Below the pieces are notes generated by a model, which ran no database searches, was not told the DNA's origin, and saw only the letters and a program-made list of their open reading frames with translations. Source: JBFHNV01 sp965365655 (lineage in GTDB: Bacteria > Pseudomonadota > Gammaproteobacteria > HK1). From it: 17,260 nt of DNA. This document shows positions 7,739 through 13,767 of the stretch, piece by piece. The stretch covers positions 1-17,260 of the forward strand of contig CBDUCN010000079.1 in the NCBI GenBank assembly GCA_965365655.1, written 5' to 3'. Position 1 is the stretch's first letter; each line of letters opens with the position of its first letter. Made by a program: the position numbers and the translations under genes.

Positions 7739-9091
7739 CTACGGGTTGTCGTCGTCCGCAGGTTCCTCGTCCAGCGCGTAGCGCGCAAGCTTCGCGTACA
7801 GGCTCTGCCGGCTCAGGCCCAGCAGCTCGGCCGCCGCGGTGCGATTTCCGCGGGTCGCCTCCAGCGCGCGGCGGATGAAGTGCTGCTCGACCACCGCCAC
7901 GGTCTCGCGGACCAGCGTGCGCATCGGCGTCCCGCCGATGCGCGCGGTCAGCGGCTCCAGCGCGCCACCCAGCTCCGGGGTGTCGTCCGCGGCGACGGCG
8001 CGACGGGAGACGTCGCGCACCAGGAGCAGCACGCGGTCGGGCTGCGCGCCGGCCACCGCCGAGATCTCCACCGGCGCCTCGCTGCCCAGCTCGCCGCGCA
8101 GCATCGCCGGGAACAGGCGCACGCGCCCGAGCCGGCGCAGCGTCGCGAGCAGCAGGTCGACCTCCATGCGCCCGCGCGCGAACCAGCGCTCCAGCGGCCC
8201 TCCCACCACCGCGAGGGTGGAGCCCACCTGCACCATCTCCAGGAACGCGTCGTTGGCCTCCTTCACGATGCCCTGCGGGTCCACCAGCAGCAGGCCGTCG
8301 GGCCCCTGGCGCACCAGCGCCGCCAGCGGGTCGGGCCGCGCCGCGCCCGCGGCGTCGGGCCGCGCGGAGGCCGCCGCGAGCTGCAGCAGGAACGCCTGGC
8401 CGGAGTCGGTGCGCAGCAGCGACGCGCGCAGCAGCCAGGGCTCGCGCGCCGGGCCCAGGTGTACGAGGATCCCGGGCGCCTTGCCGTGCTCGCGCGCCTG
8501 CTGCAGGGTCGCCTGGAACGCCGTCTGCTCCTCCGCGGGCAGCTCGGGCAGCATCTCGCGCTCGGCGACGTCCGCGCCGCGGTGCGCGCCGAGCCCGAGC
8601 GCGCGCAGCGCCGCCGGATTCGCGTCGACGATGCGCAGCGAGGTCGCGCGCAGCAGCAGCACCGCCTCGTTCGACGCCTCGAAGAGCTGGCGGTAACGGG
8701 TCTCGAAGTCGCGCAGCTTCCAGTAATCGCGCTCGAGGGTCTGCTGCGCCTCCAGCAGGCGCGACTGCAGCTCGGCCACCGCGCGCAGGCTCTTGCCCAC
8801 GGCCAGCATGCCGGCGCCGGGCCCCAGGCACACGGTGGTGTACTCGACCGGCAGCTCCAGCCCGCTCGGGAATCGCTGGTTCACCTGCCGGAAGCCGGAC
8901 ACACCGTCGCGGCGGGCGTCCGCCAGCATGCGCTCGATCTTGCCGTCGTTGCCGTCGATGACGGTGTCGGCCCACGCGCACCCCAGCCAGCCGTCCACCG
9001 CCTCGCCGGCGACGCCGTCGCCGAGCGCGGCCTCGCGGATGACGCCGTCGGCGTCGAGCACGAGCTTGATGTCCGGCTGGGCGATGTTCAC
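7739..9091 (-). CDS. ppsR: PpsR/CrtJ-type repressor, copy 1 (BphP partner)
   Basis: This is a PAS-rich Fis-type regulator of photosynthesis genes. Domains in order: N-terminal PAS (from IKLVLDADGVIRE), a coiled-coil linker (AVAELQSRLLEAQQTLERDY), two further PAS domains, and a C-terminal Fis HTH with GNRTAAAELLGLSRQSLYAKL. From the GTG at 9091 it has 450 residues, near the family norm. The frame stays open to a GTG at 9265, which would add 58 Arg/Pro-rich residues; I prefer 9091 because recognisable sequence starts there, but the start is uncertain. It has only two cysteines, both in the N-terminal PAS. The HTH position that is Cys in redox-sensing PpsR is Phe (EQHFIRRAL). It is followed within 21 bp by bphP, so a light-controlled rather than redox-controlled repressor is inferred. 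Confidence 0.9.
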   Translation of the reverse strand: MNIAQPDIKLVLDADGVIREAALGDGVAGEAVDGWLGCAWADTVIDGNDGKIERMLADARRDGVSGFRQVNQRFPSGLELPVEYTTVCLGPGAGMLAVGKSLRAVAELQSRLLEAQQTLERDYWKLRDFETRYRQLFEASNEAVLLLRATSLRIVDANPAALRALGLGAHRGADVAEREMLPELPAEEQTAFQATLQQAREHGKAPGILVHLGPAREPWLLRASLLRTDSGQAFLLQLAAASARPDAAGAARPDPLAALVRQGPDGLLLVDPQGIVKEANDAFLEMVQVGSTLAVVGGPLERWFARGRMEVDLLLATLRRLGRVRLFPAMLRGELGSEAPVEISAVAGAQPDRVLLLVRDVSRRAVAADDTPELGGALEPLTARIGGTPMRTLVRETVAVVEQHFIRRALEATRGNRTAAAELLGLSRQSLYAKLARYALDEEPADDDNP

Positions 9092-9180
9092 GCCGCGCGC
9101 GCCTGTTGTTGCGGCCCCGTCGCCGGCGGCCGTGAAAGACGGCGTGCCTGGCGCGGATCGCGGCAGGCCGGGCGAGACCT

Positions 9181-9195
9181 TGTCGAAGGTCGACA
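9181..9195. promoter_or_regulatory. Inverted repeat TGTCGA-N3-TCGACA in the ppsR1 leader
   Basis: A perfect 6-bp inverted repeat lies about 90 bp upstream of the preferred ppsR1 start. It has TGT/ACA ends but a 9-bp gap instead of the 12 bp expected for a PpsR box, so it is an operator-like element of unknown reader. If ppsR1 really starts at 9265, this lies inside the gene. The rest of 9092-9325 shows nothing recognisable. Confidence 0.3.
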
Positions 9196-9325
9196 GTGTA
9201 CGGACTGCGCGCGCCCGCGACCGTGCTTCGGGTTCCCACACGCGGCCCGCGCGTGCGCGCGGCACCGGGCGGCCGATGACGCGGCCGCGCGCGAGCCTGC
9301 CGCGGGCGCGGCGGGAGTCCCCGTC

Positions 9326-9355
9326 GCGGGAACGGTCCGGCAGTCCCGTTCCCGC
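9326..9355 (-). terminator. Strong hairpin after bchP
   Basis: A perfect 10-bp stem (GCGGGAACGG with its complement) around a 10-nt loop begins 7 bp after the bchP stop on the minus strand. No T-run follows. It probably ends or stabilises the bchP message and separates it from ppsR1-bphP. Confidence 0.6.
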
Positions 9356-9362
9356 ACCATGC

Positions 9363-10556
9363 TCACGGCGGCACCAGCCCCATCAGGTGGGCGAGGTCCT
9401 TGAAGAAGATGCGCACGTGCGCGGCCGGCCGCGCGCGCACCAGCTTCTTGTGCATGTACGCCTCCCAGGTCAGGCGCTGCACGTCGCGGTCGCTGCACAT
9501 GCTCACGAAGCGCTCGCGGCGCCGGTCGCTCGCGTACCAGAAGCGCTGCATGATGCCGAGGATCCAGAACACCCGGCCGTGCAGCCGCATGAAGCGGCGG
9601 CGCGCTTGCGCGAGCGCGCGCGGATCGCGGCTCGCGAGGAACTCGTGCGCCGCTTCGGCGGCGAGCCGACCGCCGACCATCGCGTAGTAGATGCCCTCGC
9701 CGGACGCCGGCGCGACGACGCCCGCCGCGTCGCCCGCGAGCACGACGTCGCGGCCGTCGTCCCAGCGCTTCAACGGGCGCAGCGGGATCGGTGCGCCCTC
9801 GCGGCGCAGCGTGCGCTGGCCGTCGAGTCCCGCGGCGCTGCGCAGCGATCCGGTGGCCCCGCGCAGCGAGAAGCCCTTGCGGGCCGATCCCACGCCGACG
9901 CTCACCGTGCTGCCGTGCGGGAACACCCACGCGTAGAAGTCGGGGGACAGGCGTCCCTGGTACCAGACGTCGCAGCGCGACGGGTCGTACGCGTCGCCGG
10001 CGCCGCCCGCGGGCGCCTCGACGATCTCGTGGTACGCGGCCACGCAGGGCACCTTGCCGCCGCCGGGGATGCACTCGCGGGCAACCGCCGATCGCGCGCC
10101 GTCGGCGCCGATCACGACGCGCGCGCGCACCGATCGCTCCTCGTCCCCGTCCGCGCAGCGGTAACGCACCCGCGCCGTGCCGTCGGGGTCGCGGTCCCGG
10201 CCGAGGTAGCGCCCGCGGCGCCGCTCGGCGCCGAGTCCCGCGGCGCGCCCGCGCAGCCATTCGTCGAACACCTCGCGGTCGACCATGCCGACGAAGCCGT
10301 TCTCGATGGGCATGTCCACCCGGCGCTCGGACGGCGACACGATGCGTGCGCCCGCGACCTTCGCGACCAGCAGCGCGGGCGGGATCGCGAACTCCTCGAG
10401 CAGCTTCGGCGGCACCGCGCCGCCACAGGGCTTGATGCGCCCGCCGCGGTCGAGCAGCAGCACCCGGCGGCCGTTGCGGGCGAGGTCGGCGGCCGCGGTG
10501 GCGCCGGCCGGGCCGCCGCCCACCACCACCGCGTCGTAGGTTCCGGTCGTGCTCAT
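9363..10556 (-). CDS. bchP: Geranylgeranyl reductase of bacteriochlorophyll synthesis
   Basis: This 397-residue flavoprotein reduces the geranylgeranyl tail of bacteriochlorophyll (or its diphosphate) to phytyl, the last tail-modifying steps. The FAD-binding GGGPAG is at 13-18, with DRGGRIKPCGGAVPPK following at about 36-51. IGADGARS at 149-156 and AGDAAGVVAPASGEGIYYAM from 274 are the other FAD motifs, all typical of ChlP/BchP. The ATG at 10556 starts MSTTGTYDAVVVGGGP, with GGGGA about 11 bases ahead. It is separated from the upstream bch2 by nearly 500 bp holding a tandem repeat and a hairpin, so it may be transcribed partly independently. Idi, which follows bchP in some other clusters, is not here; ppsR1 follows instead. 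Confidence 0.95.
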   Translation of the reverse strand: MSTTGTYDAVVVGGGPAGATAAADLARNGRRVLLLDRGGRIKPCGGAVPPKLLEEFAIPPALLVAKVAGARIVSPSERRVDMPIENGFVGMVDREVFDEWLRGRAAGLGAERRRGRYLGRDRDPDGTARVRYRCADGDEERSVRARVVIGADGARSAVARECIPGGGKVPCVAAYHEIVEAPAGGAGDAYDPSRCDVWYQGRLSPDFYAWVFPHGSTVSVGVGSARKGFSLRGATGSLRSAAGLDGQRTLRREGAPIPLRPLKRWDDGRDVVLAGDAAGVVAPASGEGIYYAMVGGRLAAEAAHEFLASRDPRALAQARRRFMRLHGRVFWILGIMQRFWYASDRRRERFVSMCSDRDVQRLTWEAYMHKKLVRARPAAHVRIFFKDLAHLMGLVPP

Positions 10557-10639
10557 GAGTCGTGTTTCCCCGTGCCGTGCGCCGCGCCGGGCGCGGGCGT
10601 GTCGTCGTGTCGTTCCCGCGTGTCGCGGCCGGCGCCGTC

Positions 10640-10664
10640 CGGGCGCGCCGGTGCGGCGCGCCCG
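10640..10664. terminator. Hairpin between the repeat array and bchP
   Basis: A perfect 10-bp GC stem (CGGGCGCGCC and its complement) has a 5-nt loop. On the minus strand it lies after the end of the repeat-array ORF (10720) and 84 bp before bchP. It could be an attenuator, processing site or weak terminator within the bchG-bch2-bchP unit. Nothing else is recognisable in 10557-10719. Confidence 0.4.
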
Positions 10665-10719
10665 CGGGCCGCGATCGCGGTTCCGCGCAGCGCTTCGCCG
10701 GCCGCCGCGTCGCGGTGCG

Positions 10720-11052
10720 TCACCGCGGACGCCGCCGCCGTGGCGTGCGCCGGGCGCGCGCCGTCGCGCTGCGGGCCGAGGCCGACGCGCCGGCGCCGTC
10801 GTGCGTCGAGCCGTGGGCGAAGGTCACCGCGACGCCTGCGCCGTCGTGCATCGGGCAGGACGCGAAGGCCACTGCGAAACCCGTGCCGTCGTGCGTCGAG
10901 CCGTGGGCGAAGGTCAGCGCGACACCTGCGCCGTCGTGCGTCGGGCAGCGCGCGAAGGTCGCCGCGACACCTGTGCCGTCGTGCGTCGGGCAGGACGCGA
11001 AGGTCACCGCGACACCTGTGCCGTCGTGCGTCGGGCCGTGGGCGAGGGTCAT
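10720..11052 (-). CDS. Putative small repeat protein translationally coupled to bch2
   Basis: The ATG overlaps the bch2 stop codon as ATGA, the same geometry as bchG/bch2 just upstream. The ORF has 110 codons. It holds six 15-residue repeats with consensus VAVTFASCPTHDGTG; the HDG core is invariant. An Arg/Ala/Ser-rich tail follows. I recognise no family. Caution is needed: the repeat unit is 45 bp, so any frame open in one unit tends to stay open, and the three plus-strand frames are open here too. Differences between units do not favour third codon positions in this frame. Coding status is therefore unproven; it may be non-coding minisatellite DNA. Confidence 0.3.
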   Translation of the reverse strand: MTLAHGPTHDGTGVAVTFASCPTHDGTGVAATFARCPTHDGAGVALTFAHGSTHDGTGFAVAFASCPMHDGAGVAVTFAHGSTHDGAGASASARSATARARRTPRRRRPR

Positions 11053-11062
11053 CGCGACACCT
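10793..11062. repeat. 45-bp tandem repeat, six units
   Basis: The units start at 10793, 10838, 10883, 10928, 10973 and 11018. Two variants differ in the middle: A has GCCGTGGGCG (units 1, 3, 6) and B has GGCAG then CGCG (units 2, 4, 5), giving an A-B-A-B-B-A order that suggests an earlier 90-bp duplication. The last unit covers the final codons and stop of bch2. Several other units still carry GTGTCGCG followed by TGA on the minus strand, like the bch2 end. The array therefore seems to have grown by copying the bch2 3' end. There are no unique spacers, so it is not a CRISPR. Confidence 0.93.
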
Positions 11063-12551
11063 GCGCCGCCGCGGCGCGCGGCGCGAATCCGGCCGCGATG
11101 CGCGCGGGCCGTGACGCCGGCGCGCGGTCCACCCGCGAGGCCAGCACCGCGGAGACCAGGAACAGCGCCGCCTCGGCGGCGAACACCACGCCGTACGCGG
11201 CGGCCGGCGCGTCGATCAGGCTCCGCGTGAGGTCGATGGCGGCGGTGCCGATGAACCCGCCGAGGCCGAACGCGATGGCCTGCGCGGCGCCCCACAGCCC
11301 CATGCGCACGCCCTCGCGGCGCTCGCGGCCGGCGTCGACCAGGCCCATCATCGAGCCGATCGCGGCGACCGCGAAGGCGCCGTTGGCGACGCCCAGCGCG
11401 AACACCGTGCCCGCGAGGGGCCAGCCGGGGCCGGCGAATCCGCCGATGCACAGCGCGAGCAGCGCGGCCGCCGACGCGATGCAGCCGCCGATGGTCCAGG
11501 CTTTCAGCGAGCCGGCGCCGCGGCCGGCGCGGCGCGCGAGGGCGCCGGCCAGCGCGACCAGGATCATGCCCAGCATCACGCCGCCGTGCTGCACCCCGGC
11601 CAGCCGCGTGGACTCGCCCGGCGTGAGGCCGAACACGGTCCCGGCGAACGGCTCCAGGATCAGGTCCTGGGCGCTGTAGGCCAGCATCGAGACGAACACG
11701 AACACCGCGAAGCGGCGCGCGCGGGGCTCGGCCCACACCTCGCGCAGCGCGTCGCGGAACGCCGGCGTGCGTGCGTGCTGCGCCGCCGCGGCCGTGCGCT
11801 CCCCCGCTGCGTGCTGTGCCGGCGCGTCCGCGGCGAGTGCGCGCTCGACGTCGCGCACGCGCTGCGCGCCATCTGCGTCACGCACGCGGTGCGCGCCCTC
11901 TGCGTCGCGCACCGCGTGCACGCCTTCGACGCCCTGCACCGCGTGCGCGCCCTCGACGTTCCGCACCGCGAGCACGGTCACCACGAAGGCCAGCGCGCAC
12001 ACGCACGCGGTGACCTGCACGAGGCGCAGCGGCGAGAACGGATCGAGGAAGTGCCCGGCCACCGTCGCGGTGATCACGAAGCCCGCGATCATCATCAGCC
12101 ACACGGTCGTGGCCGCCGCCGCGCGCCGCCGCGCGTCCGTGCGCTTCGCGAGCAGCACCAGCAGCGACGTGCCGCTGGCGCCGACGCCGGCGCCGATCAT
12201 CACGAACGACAGCATTGCGAGCGCGGTGCCCGCGGCCGCGTCGCTCGCCATCCACGCGGTGGCCAGCGCCGCTCCGACGCCGCCCAGCGCCAGCACCGCC
12301 ATGCCGCCGACGATCCACGGCGTGCGCCGCCCGCCGACGTCGGAGCCGTAGCCCATGCGCGGGCGCAGGATCTGCACCGCGTAGTGCAGCGCGACCAGCG
12401 CGCCGGGCAGCATCGCCGCGAGACCCAGCTCCACCACCATCACGCGGTTCATCGTCGACGTGGTCAGGACCACGATCGAGCCCAGCGCGGTCTGCACGAG
12501 GCCGAGGCGAACGATGCCCGGCCAGCCGAGCGGGGCCGGCGCGCCGCTCAT
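11049..12551 (-). CDS. bch2: BCD/PucC-family MFS transporter of the photosynthesis cluster (Bch2-type)
   Basis: This 500-residue, roughly 12-helix membrane protein belongs to the PucC/LhaA/Bch2 family, linked to bacteriochlorophyll delivery or light-harvesting assembly. Supporting motifs are RPRMGYGSD at 63-71, TSLLVLLAKRT at 128-138 and DLILEPFAGTVFGLTPGEST at 296-315. It overlaps bchG by ATGA at 12548-12551. It is longer than the Rhodobacter capsulatus homologue (ORF428, about 428 residues). Much of the excess is a hydrophilic central loop (about 197-270) that contains four 9-residue repeats and an Ala/His-rich stretch. The last codons lie inside the first unit, on this strand, of a 45-bp repeat array. 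The exact cargo is not known from sequence. Confidence 0.92.
   Translation of the reverse strand: MSGAPAPLGWPGIVRLGLVQTALGSIVVLTTSTMNRVMVVELGLAAMLPGALVALHYAVQILRPRMGYGSDVGGRRTPWIVGGMAVLALGGVGAALATAWMASDAAAGTALAMLSFVMIGAGVGASGTSLLVLLAKRTDARRRAAAATTVWLMMIAGFVITATVAGHFLDPFSPLRLVQVTACVCALAFVVTVLAVRNVEGAHAVQGVEGVHAVRDAEGAHRVRDADGAQRVRDVERALAADAPAQHAAGERTAAAAQHARTPAFRDALREVWAEPRARRFAVFVFVSMLAYSAQDLILEPFAGTVFGLTPGESTRLAGVQHGGVMLGMILVALAGALARRAGRGAGSLKAWTIGGCIASAAALLALCIGGFAGPGWPLAGTVFALGVANGAFAVAAIGSMMGLVDAGRERREGVRMGLWGAAQAIAFGLGGFIGTAAIDLTRSLIDAPAAAYGVVFAAEAALFLVSAVLASRVDRAPASRPARIAAGFAPRAAAAQVSR
11856..11963 (-). repeat. Four 27-bp (9-residue) repeats inside bch2
   Basis: Residues 197-232 of Bch2 read as four units: RNVEGAHAV, QGVEGVHAV, RDAEGAHRV, RDADGAQRV, with a degenerate fifth (RDVERALAA). 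They are acidic/basic and helical-looking. They lie in the cytoplasmic-type loop between the sixth and seventh membrane segments, so they could lengthen the hinge without disturbing the membrane core. The multiple-of-three period keeps the frame. Confidence 0.85.
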
Positions 12552-13471
12552 GACCCTGCCCCCGCCAGTGCGCGCACCGCGAACGCGCTGACCAGCATGC
12601 CGCTCACGTACAGCGTGACGCCGGTGGCGCCGTACCACGGCGCGAGCTCGCGCGGGCGCCGCACCAGGCGCGTCATCAGCGCGAGCTGCACCGCGAGCAG
12701 CAGCGCGACGGCGCCCGCGTGCAGCGGGCGGTCCCACCCGATCAGCAGCGCGACCACCACGGCCTGCGGCAGCGCCATCACGGCACACGCGAGGCGTGCC
12801 GCGGTATTCACGCCGAGCTGGACGGGCAGGCTGCGGATGCCGTGGCGGGTGTCGCCCTCCACGGCCTTGAAATCGTTCAGCGTCATGATGCCGTGGGCGC
12901 CCGCGCTGTACAGCAGCGCCAGCGCGAGCACCGGCGCGCCGGGCAGCGCGCCGCCCATGATCGCGGCGCCGGTGAACCACGGCAGGCCCTCGTAGCACAC
13001 CGCGACCGCGGTGTTGCCCCACCAGCCGTTGCGCTTCAGCCGCAGCGGCGGCGCGCTGTACGCCCACGCGAGCGCGAGGCCGACCGCCGCGGCCGCGGCG
13101 ACCCAGGGCCCGAGCACGCAGGCGACCGCGAACGACAGCAGCGTGCCGGCGACGGCCACGCGCAGGCCCCAGGTGCCGGGCACGCGTCCCGACGGGATGG
13201 GCCGCCCGGGCTCGTTGACGGCGTCGACGTGGCGGTCGAACCAGTCGTTGACGGCCTGGCTGGTGCCGCACACCAGCGGCCCCGCGAGCAGCACGCCGGC
13301 CACGGCCAGCAGCCACTGCGACGCGGAGACCGCGCCCACCGACGCGACGCCGCACGCGAAGGCCCACATCGGCGGGAACCAGGTGATCGGTTTCAGCAGC
13401 TCGAGCACCGCCGCCGGGGACGGCGCCGGGAGGAGCGGGAGGACGGACGCTGGCGTCGCGGGACGGGCCAT
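12548..13471 (-). CDS. bchG: Bacteriochlorophyll synthase (UbiA-family prenyltransferase)
   Basis: This 307-residue integral membrane enzyme esterifies bacteriochlorophyllide with geranylgeranyl or phytyl diphosphate. The first Asp-rich motif is N75-D76-x-x-D79-R-x-x-D83 (NDWFDRHVD), followed by NEPGRPIPSG. The second is D200 to D207 in LNDFKAVEGDTRHGIRSLPV. Both are diagnostic for ChlG/BchG over other UbiA members. About nine hydrophobic segments are visible. The start is the ATG at 13471. Its stop overlaps the bch2 start (ATGA), so the two are translationally coupled. Two PpsR boxes lie 27-80 bp upstream, which makes it a direct PpsR target. Confidence 0.95.
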   Translation of the reverse strand: MARPATPASVLPLLPAPSPAAVLELLKPITWFPPMWAFACGVASVGAVSASQWLLAVAGVLLAGPLVCGTSQAVNDWFDRHVDAVNEPGRPIPSGRVPGTWGLRVAVAGTLLSFAVACVLGPWVAAAAAVGLALAWAYSAPPLRLKRNGWWGNTAVAVCYEGLPWFTGAAIMGGALPGAPVLALALLYSAGAHGIMTLNDFKAVEGDTRHGIRSLPVQLGVNTAARLACAVMALPQAVVVALLIGWDRPLHAGAVALLLAVQLALMTRLVRRPRELAPWYGATGVTLYVSGMLVSAFAVRALAGAGS

Positions 13472-13497
13472 GGGACACCGTGTTGCTGCCGCGGGAG

Positions 13498-13515
13498 CGT
13501 CAAGTAAAGCTTACA
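13498..13515. promoter_or_regulatory. PpsR box 1 upstream of bchG
   Basis: CGTCAAGTAAAGCTTACA fits the PpsR/CrtJ site (TGT-N12-ACA) with one change in the left half. It shares TCAAGT at the same position with the two boxes at 16316 and 16521. On the minus strand it overlaps TTTACT (13503-13508), a possible -10 spaced 18 bp from TTGACG (13527-13532). Confidence 0.65.
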
Positions 13516-13533
13516 ATAGCCCTGAGCGTCAAT

Positions 13534-13551
13534 CGTCATGAAAAATTGACA
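13534..13551. promoter_or_regulatory. PpsR box 2 upstream of bchG
   Basis: CGTCATGAAAAATTGACA has the same CGT-N12-ACA form, 36 bp from box 1. Paired sites fit the cooperative binding known for PpsR/CrtJ. The remainder of the gap (13552-13767) is GC-rich, holds a repeated CCCGGCCGTCGG (13596 and 13672) and a small hairpin at 13572-13585, and shows no gene. Confidence 0.55.
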
Positions 13552-13767
13552 GCCGGGTCGGATCGGCCAGGGGGCTCGGGAGCCCGCCGGCACCACCCGG
13601 CCGTCGGCGTGGGCTGTCGGAGCGGGCCGCGCAGGACCGGAATCTGCCCTGTGCGTTCGGGCCGCGCGAGACCCGGCCGTCGGAGCCGTCCGTGCTGATT
13701 CCGCACGCAGGACGCGGCCGCGCTCGACGCGATGGTGGTGCGCAGCCGCCCGCGGCCCGCGGGCCGG

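Noticed and set aside
4742..9403. Plus-strand open frame of more than 1,500 codons
   Set aside because: It runs antisense to bphP and ppsR1 and across heme oxygenase in another frame. The translation is Arg/His/Gln/Ala-rich with no domains, as expected from GC-rich codon bias.
10793..11062. CRISPR array
   Set aside because: The 45-bp units are directly contiguous with no unique spacers and no cas genes nearby.
11586..12995. Plus-strand 469-codon open frame
   Set aside because: It is antisense to bch2 and bchG, whose motifs are unambiguous on the other strand.
13754..13765. Terminator after ppsR copy 2 (GGCCCGCGGGCC palindrome)
   Set aside because: It is a 12-bp palindrome with no room for a loop and no T-run; too weak to call in GC-rich DNA.
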